Source: Brachionus koreanus
Taxonomy: Eukaryota > Rotifera > Eurotatoria > Ploima > Brachionidae
Length of the DNA: 54,371 nucleotides
Direction: 5' to 3'
Assembly: GCA_016987375.1 (NCBI GenBank)
Contig: PJRA01000114.1
Coordinates: 1,290,177 to 1,344,547, forward strand
Shown here: one piece after another, positions 12,905 through 25,609 of the stretch
Numbering within the stretch: the stretch's first letter is position 1
How the letters are laid out: each line of letters starts with the position of its first letter
Notes under the pieces: generated by a model
Told to the model about the DNA's origin: nothing
Seen by the model: the letters and a program-made list of their open reading frames with translations, nothing else
Database searches by the model: none
Made by a program: the position numbers and the translations under genes

Positions 12905-13224
12905 GGTTTTGTGAAATTTAGTACAATAGAACAGAACAAAAAGTTAAAAAGTCTTATAACTATACTTTTAAAAGTCAAAAGCAAGTTCGGTAAATACAAA
13001 ATAGTGCAACATTCACTATTCTTCACTANNNNNNNNNNNNNNNNNNNNNNNNNNNNNNNNNNNNNNNNNNNNNNNNNNNNNNNNNNNNNNNNNNNNNNNN
13101 NNNNNNNNNNNNNNNNNNNNNNNNNNNNNNNNNNNNNNNNNNNNNNNNNNNNNNNNNNNNNATAAGCTTTTTTAGTATTAATTTTTGTTCAATTTTTCTA
13201 TTTTGTACTAAATTTCACAAAACC
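12905..13224. mobile_element. Non-autonomous TIR element containing the assembly gap
   Basis: Ends are inverted repeats: ggttttgtgaaatttagtac at the left and its exact reverse complement at 13205-13224, extending imperfectly for about 60 bp. Both sides carry the 9-bp direct repeat TTTAAAGTC (12896-12904 and 13225-13233). The paralogous locus near 880-900 reads through without the insert, giving an empty-site comparison. A 9-bp duplication is typical of Mutator-like elements, though the family cannot be set from ends alone. The interior is mostly unknown sequence (N), so the true length is not known. Confidence 0.75.
13029..13161. other. Assembly gap (133 N)
   Basis: Unresolved bases lying inside the inverted-repeat element. 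A hairpin-forming interior may be why the assembly failed here. Any ORF crossing it is meaningless. Confidence 0.99.
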
Positions 13225-14485
13225 TTTAAAGTCATATCTTGCGGAAAAAAAATCGTTTTAAATTCTTATTTTAAAAAAATTTCAAATCAAGTCACTTCTT
13301 ATTTAGACTTAATTTTTTTTTGAAGAATTCTGGTATTTTTACATTAATTAGTTAACCTGATTTAGGGATTCGAGTTTGTTGAATTTAAAGGATTTATTAT
13401 TAAATTAAAATAGATATTTAAAATATTAACTAGTCAAAATCTAATTTCTAGTAAAAACGAAAGAAAGTACAAAAAGAATAAAAGGCATTTTTATTTTTAA
13501 ATATTTTGACTGTCTACATTTTGCTTACATTATTGATTTTACTTAAAAAAAATTAAAAAATTATTATTTTAAATATATCAAGAAAATTATATAAAAATAA
13601 AGATAATAATTTAGATTTTAAATATAATAATCTATATTGTGGCTCAAATTAGTGTCTTAAATGAAATAAACTAAATTAAGTAAATTTTAATCAATCCAAC
13701 TAGTATAGTATTTTAGTCTAATCCACAAAAAGATTAAGTCAAAGTTGTTTTTTTGTTATTACTAAGAAATTAAAATTTAGTCGACTAAAATATAGATAAC
13801 TAGAATTTTAGTTTTAAAATTTAATTAAAGAATATCTATAAATTGAAAAAAAAAATAATTGTTATGTTCTAAAATCACTTTATAAAACAAAGAATTGAAA
13901 TTGTTTAAAGCAATTTATATAGTGATTGATACTCTATTAAAGATCGATTCTTTTCCTTATTTGATAGAAAAATTGATATTTTATGCATCTTTTTTAAATA
14001 TAACAAAAATTTAACTAGCTATACTATAAATAATATTAAGTCACGTAGTTAAAAGAATAGAAATATAAAAATGATTTGTTTAAAAACAAAAAAAATTTTT
14101 TGATTTATTGTTAGTACCTCTTGAAAATGAGTCCAGACTATAACTAACTTATGCTGATCTCCTTTTTTTAAGTGGATTAAAAATAATCTTACTTAAAGAT
14201 CATCGATAGAAATATTCTACTATATGATAGATTGGTGATTACCGAAGACAAAATAGCCAGTTAAATAAATGTGAAAAAAATGTATTAATGATTAGACTTA
14301 AAATTATGATTCCCAAGTAAATTGCATTCACTAAAATTAAAGTCATAAAACTATAAACATCTGATATTAACAGTTAAAAAAAATCTAAAAAATGTTTATA
14401 ATTGAGAGAATTTTTTTTTAAATTTCTATAAGATAACAAAACCACTCAAATTCCTTTATACAAATGCAACTTGATTGAACCAAGG
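13225..14485. other. Duplicated segment and AT-rich spacer, no gene seen
   Basis: 13225-13760 is the second copy of the 840-1900 segment, without the DUF3987-like part. From there to about 14485 the sequence is AT-rich with no recognisable coding or repeat signature. Confidence 0.6.
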
Positions 14486-14486
14486 T

Positions 14487-15745
14487 AACTTAAGCGAGCT
14501 GGCTATAATAGCAGAATTAGAGTCGCCTCATCTATAGGGAGACTTGATGGCGATGGAAAAAGAGCTTCGTAAATTTGACTGGCCCAGACTTTTTAATGGA
14601 CAGTAAATCGAAGTCATCTACAGACAATTGAAATACATTAATTAAAATTACCGAGCTATGAGTGCTTGTGTTAAAAAATCCGTGAGGTCAGTTGAACTAA
14701 GTCTCGCTAACGACAAGAAGAATCCAAAGCGATTATTCACCTACATTAGTTCAAAGTAGTCAGTCAAGCATGTAATTGCGAAAATCTCTGCAAATGAAAT
14801 CGAGTACAGTGGATGTAAGGAGATTGCTGACGAACTAAACGCCTATTTCTCTTCAGTTTTTACAGATGAAAGAGAAGATAAAATCTTCGCACACTCACTC
14901 GCGGAAGGAGAGGTACCATAATGCTGGAGAGATGCCAACGTCACTACAATCTTCAAGAAAGGTTGTCGCATGGAATTGGGTAATTAGAGAGCAGTACGGT
15001 TTCGTTACTAGAAAATGCCGTGTGACGAATCTCTTAGAATCAGGTGATTTGACGACGAGGGCGTTCGCGTCCCCAATAGATGTAGCATAACCAAGGAAAA
15101 AATATCTTCGATTGGGCGACCGGTATACAACACGAGCTTGAGGTTACTAGAAAAGAGAAAGACCTAGGAGTCAATCTGAATGATACTTTAAAAACGAGGC
15201 AGAACAAATTCGCGGCAAAAGTCAAATCCATGCTCGTGATGTTTCACAAGACGCAGATCTCGAGGGATGCGGATATATGAAAACAAAATTACACCACTTG
15301 CGTGAGACCGCATCTCGAGTATGCAATCAAAAAAAGTTCAATCCCGTGCCACCAAAGTCTCAACTCAACTTCGCGACATGAAATACAAAGACAGTAGCCC
15401 ATAACTGGAGTTGACAACGCTGGAGAAGAGGAAAGCCAGGGGTGATTTAATAGAAATATTCAAAATTCAGAAAGGACTGGATACTGTCGATTGGCACAAA
15501 TCTCTACAAGTTGGATTGACTAGAAGCAGTCACAGAGGACAAATTAGACCAGAACTAGTGAAGGACTGCCTAATCAGACGAAACACATTTCGCAACAGAG
15601 TAGCTCGAATAATGAATAAGCTACCCGATTCAGTCTGTGAGGCACCAAGGGTCAATTCTTTCAAGAAGAGGATTGACGATCAAAATATTACTAATACTAC
15701 TATTAATAATACAAAAAGAATTAAATTCTCTTATTTTAAAGAATA
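14487..15745 (+). pseudogene. Non-LTR retrotransposon fragment (internally deleted)
   Basis: Coding blocks appear in the order expected of a CR1/Jockey-type ORF2. First comes the linker before the reverse transcriptase (KSVRSVELSLANDKKNPKR, then ELNAYFSSVFTDERED), then ANVTTIFKKG. A deletion jumps to REQYGFVTRKCRVTNLLES and then to KEKDLGVNLNDTLK, KSMLVMFHKTQISRDADI and VRPHLEYAI. The C-terminal part (LEKRKARGDLIEIFKIQKGL, KDCLIRRNTFRNRVARI, FKKRID) is open from 15411 to 15746. The YADD box is missing. Several frameshifts and stops make it dead. It is less AT-rich than its neighbours and ends in imperfect act/att triplets. Confidence 0.8.
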
Positions 15746-15789
15746 AATTTAATTTAAAATTTTTTTATTTTATTTTAATTGAAAAATTT

Positions 15790-16150
15790 TAAATTAGTTT
15801 AATTTAATTTAGAAACAATCATTTCATTTATTTACAAACAATAAGCTAATTAATGAAGAAAGCAAAATTTATACTACATATATATCTTTCAAATTTTAAA
15901 TTTGAAATCACTCGCGATAAAAAAAGGAGCCCAATTGAGACAAAGAATTTTAGCTAAAAAAATGTTTTTATTTAATAAAAAAATTTAGCTGAATAAAATA
16001 TTTTAAAAATGATTATTATATTTTGTGATTAACAAAAAAGTTATTTAAAAATATTTTATTTAATAAATAAAATTCATTTTTCAAGTATATTTAGTAATAA
16101 ATTAAACACTTTAAAATATAAAATTATTGAAATTTAAGGATACGATTTAT
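15790..16150 (+). repeat. ggcgcattttt dispersed repeat, copy 4 (3'-truncated)
   Basis: Shares the caatcatttcatttatttac, gaaatcactcgcg, tttagctaaaaaaatg and attgaaatttaagga landmarks but stops before the ggcgc motif. It then joins tctattaatgaattcgatc, which also occurs at 23000. An inverted piece of this same junction lies at 28190-28280. Confidence 0.65.
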
Positions 16151-16296
16151 TTCCAATAAAATTGAGAGTAAGTGAAGAGTTTCTATTAATGAATTCGATC
16201 TTTTAACTAACCAGACTGAACACACAAAACAAACATTAGTAAATAATTTTTTTTTAAATAATTGATAATTTATTATATTATACTAGACTTTTTTCA

Positions 16297-16634
16297 GGCT
16301 ATCCCTAAAATCCGGTATTGTACTGCCGAATATAAACAAATTCTATCTAAAACACGGACACGCCTCCTTTAGAATACAAAGCTTCTTTAACATAGAGCAA
16401 ATGATGATAATTTTTGTAAAAAAATGAGTTTAAATTTAATGCAAGAAAAACAAACAAGAATATAAAAGTTTTTTAATTTAATGGTTTTAATTTTTACATT
16501 TCAAATCACTCTTTTTAATCCACTTTAAAATTAAAAAACAAAAATTTTTGAATTACCTAATTTTACTTTATGCACATGCTGGTTCGTATTTTAGTTTAAA
16601 AGAATAAATCCGGGTCTATATTTTAGGGAAAGCC
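16297..16634. mobile_element. Possible TIR element with ggctttccctaaaat ends
   Basis: The left end ggctatccctaaaatccgg (16297) and the right end, whose reverse complement is ggctttccctaaaatatag, form imperfect inverted repeats about 340 bp apart. The same cggattttagggaaagcc end recurs near 30030-30050 beside several gtattttag-type subrepeats. No clear target duplication is visible because both flanks are T-rich. No coding capacity. I regard it as a MITE-like element of unknown family. Confidence 0.5.
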
Positions 16635-17019
16635 TTTTTTTGTAATTCATTTTTTTCAATCAACAATTGACCAAGCCTCAGATATTTTAATTAAAATATT
16701 AACAAAATATCATTCTTATTTGCATTGCATTTACTTAAATTAAAATAGATTAAAGACATAAAATTATTAACATCTGATATGAACAGTTAAAAAACATTCT
16801 ATAAAATATTTACAATCGAGAAAATTTTTTTTTAAATTTAATTAAAAATTTTTATTTATTTTAATTAAAAAATTTAAAATTACTGAAATTTCTCAAATTT
16901 AATAAATTCAAAAAATTTCAATAAAGAGAACAGTTTTTTAAATTTATTACTTTTATTAATTTATTTTTTTTTAATTATTTAATAAAAACGCAAAAAAGAT
17001 CGGATGCTTTGTTTTAGAA

Positions 17020-17405
17020 AAAATCAAATCATTAATTTAGAAATAAAAAACTAATTTTTGAAAAAACTTAAATATATACTACATGAATGAAAAATTCTAA
17101 ATTCGTAATAACTTACGCTTTAAAAAAATATTCATGCTTGAAACACGGAATTTAAGCCAAAAAAAATTTATTAATTTTATAAAAAATATGATGTAAATAA
17201 TTTTTCTGTGTGTGTTAAAGTGATTATCAAAATGTTTATTTTAAAATATTTTATTTAATAGTTAAAATTTATCTTTTCAAGCAAATTTAATAATAAATTA
17301 AAAATTGAAAGTAATTTAAAAAATAAAATTATTGAAATTTAAGGATATGATATATTACTAATAAAATTATTTTTTAAATAAAAAATAAGGCGCATTTTTG
17401 ACAAA
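17020..17405 (+). repeat. ggcgcattttt dispersed repeat, copy 5
   Basis: Carries the landmarks up to ggcgcatttttgacaaattaa, then an aagaaatacgttttgctttt extension also present at 30960. It leads directly into the reverse transcriptase fragment, which therefore inserted into or next to the repeat. Confidence 0.7.
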
Positions 17406-17464
17406 TTAAACAAGAAATACGTTTTGCTTTTTTCTTAGCATTTAGATCAAAAGAATTAGTAAAT

Positions 17465-18163
17465 TTGATAGAAAGGGATCTTGGAGTGATGGTTTCATCA
17501 GATTTAAAGTGGACCAGCCAAATGAAAAGTGCTTGTGCAAAAGCGAGTAGGGTACTTGGAATGCTAAAGCGAACGTTTACAAGTAGAGAGGAAAAACTGT
17601 GGGTAAGATTGTATATATCCATGGTGAGACCCCACTTAGATTATGCAGTGCAGGTCTGGAATCCAAGTATGAAAATGGACGTGAATGCGTTGGAAAAGGT
17701 GCAAGAGAGGGCAACAAAAATACCTTTGTCTGTAAGAAACATGCCGTATGAAATGAGGTTGACAAAATTAGGACTGACAAAGCTGAGTGAAAGAAGAGTG
17801 AGAGGGGACTTGATTGAGATGTACAAATTAGTGAATGGGATAGAAAAGATAAGCTTGGTCAAGAATCTAGTGAATAAATCAGAAAACAAGGGACCAGCCG
17901 GGGCGTTAAGAGGAAATAGCATCAGAGTCCAGAGAGAAAGTTTCCCAGCTCAAATTAGAAACGATTTTGCGGCTGCAGTAACTGCCAGACATGTATTTTT
18001 CTCAAACAGAGTAGTTCTGCATTGGAATAAATTGCCAGAAAATGTGGTGAAATCTAAGTCAACCGCTAATTTTAAAATGGCTTTAGATAAGTTCAATGGA
18101 ATCGGCTGCTACAGCTCTACACGGCCAATTGGCGGTGGTGGGCTTAGACAATCTACATATTAG
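17465..18163 (+). pseudogene. C-terminal part of a non-LTR reverse transcriptase ORF
   Basis: An uninterrupted frame of about 230 codons begins inside the protein (ERDLGVMVSSDLKW). It continues with SRVLGMLKRTF, the LYISMVRPHLDYAVQVWNP block, LEKVQERATK and LSERRVRGDLIEMYKLVNG, ending in FFSNRVVLHWNKLP and FKMALDKF. This is the standard region after the catalytic palm in CR1/Jockey-superfamily ORF2 proteins. The 5' part with endonuclease and YADD box is absent, as expected of a 5'-truncated insertion. The open frame suggests a younger copy than the others. A clean (ACT)n tract follows at 18178-18197 as the tail. Confidence 0.85.
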
Positions 18164-18177
18164 GTTTCGCAGCAAGA

Positions 18178-18197
18178 ACTACTACTACTACTACTAT
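18178..18197 (+). repeat. (ACT)n tail of the non-LTR insertion
   Basis: A run of act triplets immediately after the reverse transcriptase ORF. Degenerate versions end the related fragments near 6530 and 15690, which supports it being the element's 3' tail. Confidence 0.75.
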
Positions 18198-18199
18198 AA

Positions 18200-20128
<1,929 letters not shown>

Positions 20129-20839
20129 AAAAAATACCAGAAATTTTTTTCATCTTTATTTTGGTCTATTAAAAAAATTTTAAAATAAAATTTTTCTACT
20201 TATATAATTTTTTTTTAACAAAATTAGCTCCAAAATTTATTGATCATTCTACATTTTAACTAACTATAAACATTTTTTACATTTCAAACAATTTGATTTA
20301 AAATCTTTAATTTTCAACTAACACAAAAGTTTAGCATTAATTAAAATAAAACTTAAATTAAAATTGGTGTGTATGATAAACTAAAATAACTTTTATCGAT
20401 ATTCTGGTATCCAATTTTCAAAAACCTTTCTTAAATATTTTGCTTACTGATTTATTAAAATAGAGTCGACAATTATACATCATAAATTTTTCTAATTCAT
20501 TTTTTAAAATTTAATAAATTAATTTTTTAATTTTACACCGGGGCAAAGAGATGTTCTCTTACGGTATGTGCAAAACCTCTAACTTACTTAAAAATTCAAA
20601 AAAGAAAAAATCTACATTTTCATTTTATTGTATTATAAAGACGTTTAGTCAAATTAATAAATATTCTTATTTAATTAATATAAATTACTAGTTTAATATT
20701 TTAGAAATATGATAATATTGCATAAATTAATTACTAATATTCATTAATTTTCTGACAAAATTAAATATCTTACCTAATTCATTTTACTTTATTTTTGGAT
20801 TTTAAGATAAAATTAGATCTAGATTGCCAAAAATATTTT

Positions 20840-21435
20840 AAAATGAGAATGCACTTTACTAAATGATTTAATAGTTCAAAACAAACGTAAATAAATTTAT
20901 CAAATCGTAACGTAAATAAATTTATCAATCAAATCACTAATTTACAAACAATTAACTAGTTTTTGAATAAAGTTAAATAAAAACTACATGTAAAAAAAAT
21001 TAATTTTAATCTTTTAAAATTTGAAATCAATCGCGCTAAATAAAGAAGCATGCTTGAGATACAGAATTTAAGCCAAAAAAATGTTTTAGTTTAATAAAAA
21101 ATTAGACCGAAATAATTTTTTTCAATAGAAATTCAAATTTATTTTTAAAATATTTGATTATTTTATTATATTTTGTAATAATTAAAAACTTTATTTTAAA
21201 ATATTTTATTTAAATTTAAAAATTCATTTATCAAGCAAATTTAATAATAAATTAAAAATTGAAGACACTTTAAAATATAAAATTATTGAAATTTAAGGAT
21301 ATTACTACTAAAATTCTTTTTAAAATAAAAATAAAGGCGCATTTTTGAAAAATTAAGAATAAATAAATTTGATAGAAAAGTTTAAAGATATAAATTTCAA
21401 TTTTAATCAATCAATCTATGTACTAGCTAAAATAG
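20840..21435 (+). repeat. ggcgcattttt dispersed repeat, copy 6
   Basis: Nearly identical to 25645-26235 over about 600 bp, including the local duplication aacgtaaataaatttatcaa seen twice in a row in both. It lies between a ZnT fragment and a zinc-finger fragment, the usual module order. Confidence 0.8.
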
Positions 21436-21577
21436 TGATTTACTATACGGAAGTACCTTTTTGGTTTCAAGAAGGATCTAATTCATTTGAAAAATGAAAG
21501 AAGACTTTGAATGCTAAAAACACGAGATGAAAGCATATTTTCAATAAATTCAAAAATAAATGCATTCTACCCATGAA

Positions 21578-22386
21578 AACAATATTCAGGAAGAAAATTT
21601 AAAAAGTATAATTTTTTTGATCCCTGATTTATTCTATTTTTTTTAAGTTGATATCCCCAATTTTTCTTTGGCTGAATCGCACAAAATAAACGCCAAAAAT
21701 TATTTAATACCTGAGTCAAAGCGAGTAGGAAAATTTGAAAAATTTGACTTCTATTGCGCTAAATGTAATGCTTATATGACTGGACAAATTCAGCTAGTGA
21801 TGGTAAGCCAAACTCAGATAAAATTTTGAATTTGTAAAATTTATATTTTTTAAAAGCACGTGAAGGGGGCAAAACATCAATATTTTTCTCCTGGTGAAAT
21901 TCCGGATTATGTACCATCAAAAATTTACAATCCGAATTTCAGCGCTACAAGCGAAGTCAATGAAACATATGACAAACTATTTAATGATGAAAATAATAGA
22001 GATCAGAAAGAAATTTTAAAAAGTAAAATTTTTTTGATCATTCTAGATTTCTGTTCTAAAGCATAATTTCTAAAATTGAACAACTTTTTTCTGTCCAGAT
22101 TTTGATATTGAAGAAGAACAATATTTTTTCAATTCTTTTATCTACGAAAGTGAAAAATCTTTTGTTATAAAACCTTTGATGAGGTCATCTTTCCTTATAG
22201 AGGAAAATAGTGGTATTGATTTTTTTTGAAATTTTAAATTTTTTGAAAAAGTAAATTTTTTAAAAAGCCTTGTCCTGCCCCGATTTTGATATTGAAAGCG
22301 AAGAAGAACAGTATATTTTCAATTCTTTAATCGATGACAGTGATGCATCTAATATTGTAAAACCATTAATGAGCTCATCTTTTTAG
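21578..22386 (+). pseudogene. Zinc-finger gene copy B, lacking most of exon 1
   Basis: Starts inside exon 1 (ENNIQEENLK), so the first finger is lost. Exon 2 (from about 21655, intact Gly where copy A has a stop), exon 3 (HVKGAKHQYFSPGEIPDY), exon 4 and exon 5 are all in frame with good splice sites. They end at TAG 22384-22386 after VKPLMSS. About 1.15 kb here (21840-23000) is nearly identical to 8000-9160. Copies A and B together show what the five-exon version of the gene looked like. Confidence 0.7.
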
Positions 22387-22982
22387 AAAGATTGGAATTT
22401 TTAACAATTTTCTTAATTTCACCTTGTTTGTTCTTTAGTTGTTTTTGTTTAATTTGAAACTTATTAATATTTTTTTCTTTACTTTTGGACAAGTGTATTT
22501 TTTATAAATTTGTTTTTTTTTTTTTCATTCAAAAATCTTCACATGAACAAAACAAAACAGTCTTCAATTTTAGAAACCCATCAATTTTCTCTTGATTACT
22601 GGATCTTGTTCTATTCATTTTAAGGTTTTCAAATTTAATTTTGATTAAAGATCATTATTCGATTTATTCTTGTTTATTGTTTTCTGAATATTTTTAACTT
22701 GAATTTTATATCTGTAATTTAAAAGTACAAAAAATTTTAATTAAAGTAATTGAATTAATAAAAATGGTGACAATAGCAAAATAAACTTTAAAATCAAATA
22801 ATTTACCATTAAATGATTAGTTAATAAAAGACAAAAATTTAATAGTTCAAATATAAATCAAATCAATTATCATATAATCTTTTAATGAAAATTAAAATAT
22901 ATTTCTAATCTGGTTCAAAATCTAATTAATTATAGCTCCATGAGCTATTTTTAATCTTTTTACAAATATTACACCTTCATCA

Positions 22983-23310
22983 GTGTTTGCAAAAGTATCT
23001 ATTAATGAATTCGATCTTTTAACTAACCAGACCGAACACACATGGTTGTACTGTTTATTTCCAATGATTTTAATCTTCAATTATTTTATTTTTGAAGTGG
23101 ATTTTTATGTCGACTCTTATGTGAGTAACAAGACAGAGACAAATTTTACAGCTAAACATGTTTTTACAATATCAGTTGCTCTGAGCTTTATATAGAACAG
23201 TCCTCTTTTGGTTAAAGTAATAGTAATGAACAAAATAAAAACAATTATCGAACAAGATAACGCTTTGTCTTTGGGAGTAATTATTACCTATTTTTTATTT
23301 TCGTTAAGCA
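22983..23310 (+). pseudogene. Unrecognised membrane-protein fragment
   Basis: An open stretch from 22983 reads NEFDLLTNQTEHTWLYCLFP, then a hydrophobic segment MILIFNYFIF, VDSYVSNKTE and ISVALSF, with a stop at 23194. A second piece (about 23226-23315) reads MNKIKTIIEQDNALSLGVII followed by TYFLFSLSR and a stop. The hydrophobic pattern suggests exons of a multipass membrane protein. I do not recognise the family. It joins the preceding DNA at the same agtgtttgcaaaagt junction that precedes ZnT copy 2, so it is another gene piece shuffled into the array. A short matching start (ctattaatgaattcgatc) also sits at 16183. Confidence 0.3.
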
Positions 23311-23739
23311 GATAAAAATAAAAGATCTTTTTAATTTAAAAACTATAATAGAATATATGAAATTAAATTTTTGAAAAAAAATTCTGGCCAACCTTTCTAG
23401 CTGATATTTCAAATATTAATTGGTGAATAAGCTGAAAATTTGCATTTTTTCTTTAAGCTAAATAAATATATTATAAAATAAAGAAATAATAAATTTAAAA
23501 TTTCTTGATACATTTTGAGAGGAAAAGGATTTTAGGGATCAGTAAATTTTTATCTAAAATTTTTTGTGCAAAATGAATATATAAATTAATAAATTGCCTT
23601 CACTAATTTTTATGTTCATGATTGACAATGTGAAAATGAATATATTTTGAACTAAAATTTTTCCATTATAAAACGATTAAAATTAATTGAAGTTAAAATT
23701 TTTGCTATCTATCTTTTTTAAATCAAGTTTAGTTTATTG

Positions 23740-23876
23740 AATAAATAACGTAAAAAATGGTAATTTGACTATTTTTTACGTAAAACACGTATTGTATAAA
23801 TTGTAAAATTAACTATAATTTCCACAATTTTACGTAAAATTTAGTTAATTTACCATTTTTGCGTTAATTTATGTTA
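23740..23876. repeat. Imperfect palindrome (hairpin element)
   Basis: The arm 23740-23785 (around aacgtaaaaaatggtaattt) is the near-perfect inverse of 23830-23876 (around aaatttaccatttttgcgtt), with a loop of about 45 bp. Both arms contain ttttacgtaaaa. Sequence of similar style occurs at 44820-45110, suggesting a dispersed family. No coding capacity. Confidence 0.6.
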
Positions 23877-24084
23877 ACTCCATAAATGAAAAAAAAATTT
23901 CAAATTTTTCTGTTTTTCATAAAATTTTTATTAAAAATATTATTTTGTCATTTTTTCTTTCAATTTATTTCTTTTACATTTTTTTACATAAAAATTGGTT
24001 AAAAAAGAAAAATTTTACTGGTAAATTTTGGTAAAAAATTGTAAAAATCAAAAAAAAAGTAAAACGAATAAGATTTGTAATAAA

Positions 24085-24228
24085 AAACTTTTATTTTTTG
24101 AAATTTTTTTTTAAAATTAAATTAATATCCTGACTAATACAAAGGTAATTGAAATTGTAATTCAAAAAGATGGTGATTGGTCAGGATATTAATTTAATTT
24201 AAAAAAAATTTCAAAAAATAAAAGTTTT
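24085..24228. repeat. Second long hairpin (MITE-like), 50-bp arms
   Basis: The left arm runs from aaaacttttattttttgaaa to aattaatatcctgac. The right arm runs from gtcaggatattaattt to ttcaaaaaataaaagtttt. The arms match over about 50 bp with one or two length differences in the T run. The 45-bp loop carries its own small aattgaaattgtaatt symmetry. The compact palindrome is typical of a MITE, but no target duplication is clear in the AT-rich flanks. Confidence 0.65.
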
Positions 24229-24427
24229 AAATTTATATTTAATTATTTTGAATCAGTATTTTTAGATTCTTTCAGGTTCTTTTTGTTTTTTTTTTATTTT
24301 TTTGGTTCTTTTTTTAATAATTTTTTTAAATAAATTTATGCTCCAAAAAAATTTGTTTCTTTTTTATTTGAACATTTTAGAAATTAGTCGTTCATTTTTA
24401 GTTTCTTAAATTTTTTTCTTTATGATT

Positions 24428-24910
24428 CTAGTCTTTTAGTTGAAGCAATACAGGTTTTTTTATAAATAAACTTTTAAAATGACATGCATCGTCATAGAAA
24501 ATATCTTCAGGGCTAATTACATAGTTATCATAAATATCTAATAAAAATTTTGTTTGAACTAAGCTTTCATCACCCAATATTTCTTTAAAGCCATATATCA
24601 TTTCGCAATTAAAAACTGCTAAAATTGTTCTAAAGTTTTTTGAGACAATGAAGTAAAAATTTTTTTAATGTTGTACATTCATCATCTTTTTTCATTTTAA
24701 TTTCATTAAATTTTCATGTATAACAAGATTCTGATCCGTGACCTCTCCTTTTCTTACTTTAATTTGATTTAGGCTACATTCTAATATTGAAGAATGAAAA
24801 TGAAATTATAATGCATTAGATGAATTTTAGAAATCCATTTTCGACAAAAATGTTTTAATAGCTTTTTGTTAAATTCAAGCAGATGTCTATTCTAATTCTT
24901 CAGCATTTGC
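24428..24910 (-). pseudogene. KDZ-type transposase core fragment
   Basis: On the minus strand an open segment reads VSKNFRTILAVFNCEMIYGF, then KEILGDESLVQTKFLLDIYD and NYVISPEDIFYDDACHFKS, ending at a stop at 24428. Upstream (24820-24905) a short piece reads LLKHFCRKWI, matching the cysteine-rich fragment at 11436-11732. The [FY]YDDAC[HQ] core preceded by a conserved GES/GDES-Q segment is what I associate with KDZ transposases. Frameshifts separate the pieces. Together with 11436-12710 it suggests one dead element split across the array. Confidence 0.45.
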
Positions 24911-25595
24911 AAGGTCTCGGTGCTGATATGGGCCAAATTGACCATGCAAATTTAGTTCATAGACAAGAAAATCCAACATCGAAAACAAATTTTTTAAATA
25001 TTGAAAAATTTGTTTAGAATAAATACCAGAAATTTTTTTCATCTTTATTTTGGTCTATTACAAAATTTAAAAATAAAATTTTTTACTTATATAATTTTTT
25101 TTTACCAAATTAGCTCCAAAATTTATTGATCATTCTACATTTTGATCATGATATTTTTAAGCGTTATTCCATTATTAAAGCATTCATCATCGGTTTTGTT
25201 GCTTAGAACACCTGAAACTAAAGAAAAACAATTTAAAAATTTACTTCAAAAAGTAAATTTATTTAAAATCAAATTTTCTAATTCATTTTTTGTTCATCTC
25301 AGTATAAAACTGATTAGATTTTGAACATTGATGGAGTTTTGTCATATCGAGACGATCAATTATGGCAATTTTCTTCCAATAATTATGTAGCTAATCTTCA
25401 TGTGCAAATAACTTCAGATTCTTATGAACAGCTTGTATCTTCACAAGTATTTTGCAAAAAATTTTTATTGAACTGATATAAATAGCTAAAAAAATTTTCA
25501 AGATACATTCAATTCTAAAGGAATTAAAATTGAATCATTTGACTTTGAGAGGTGTGTTTTTACATGTTTTAACGGATACACTTTGAAGTGTGGAA
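24895..25595 (+). pseudogene. SLC30A7 (ZnT7)-like fragment, copy 4, exon order scrambled
   Basis: The pieces are not collinear with the gene. First the last exon (QHLQGLGADMGQIDHANL... to a TAG near 25018), then the exon with [11 protein letters not shown] and [15 protein letters not shown] (25142 on) followed by its normal downstream exons (IDGVLSYRDDQL), then at about 25545-25595 a piece of the earlier HVL-DTL helix ([12 protein letters not shown] followed by a stop). The sequence is closest to copy 3. Rearrangement rather than simple decay is needed to explain it. Confidence 0.75.
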
Positions 25596-25609
25596 AAATA
25601 AAATTAAAA

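Noticed and set aside
12911..13165. Open frame running into the N gap
   Set aside because: Created by translating unknown bases. The real part is the terminal inverted repeat of the insertion.
17374..17922. Minus-strand frames opposite the reverse transcriptase ORF
   Set aside because: Shadows of a well-supported plus-strand coding region.
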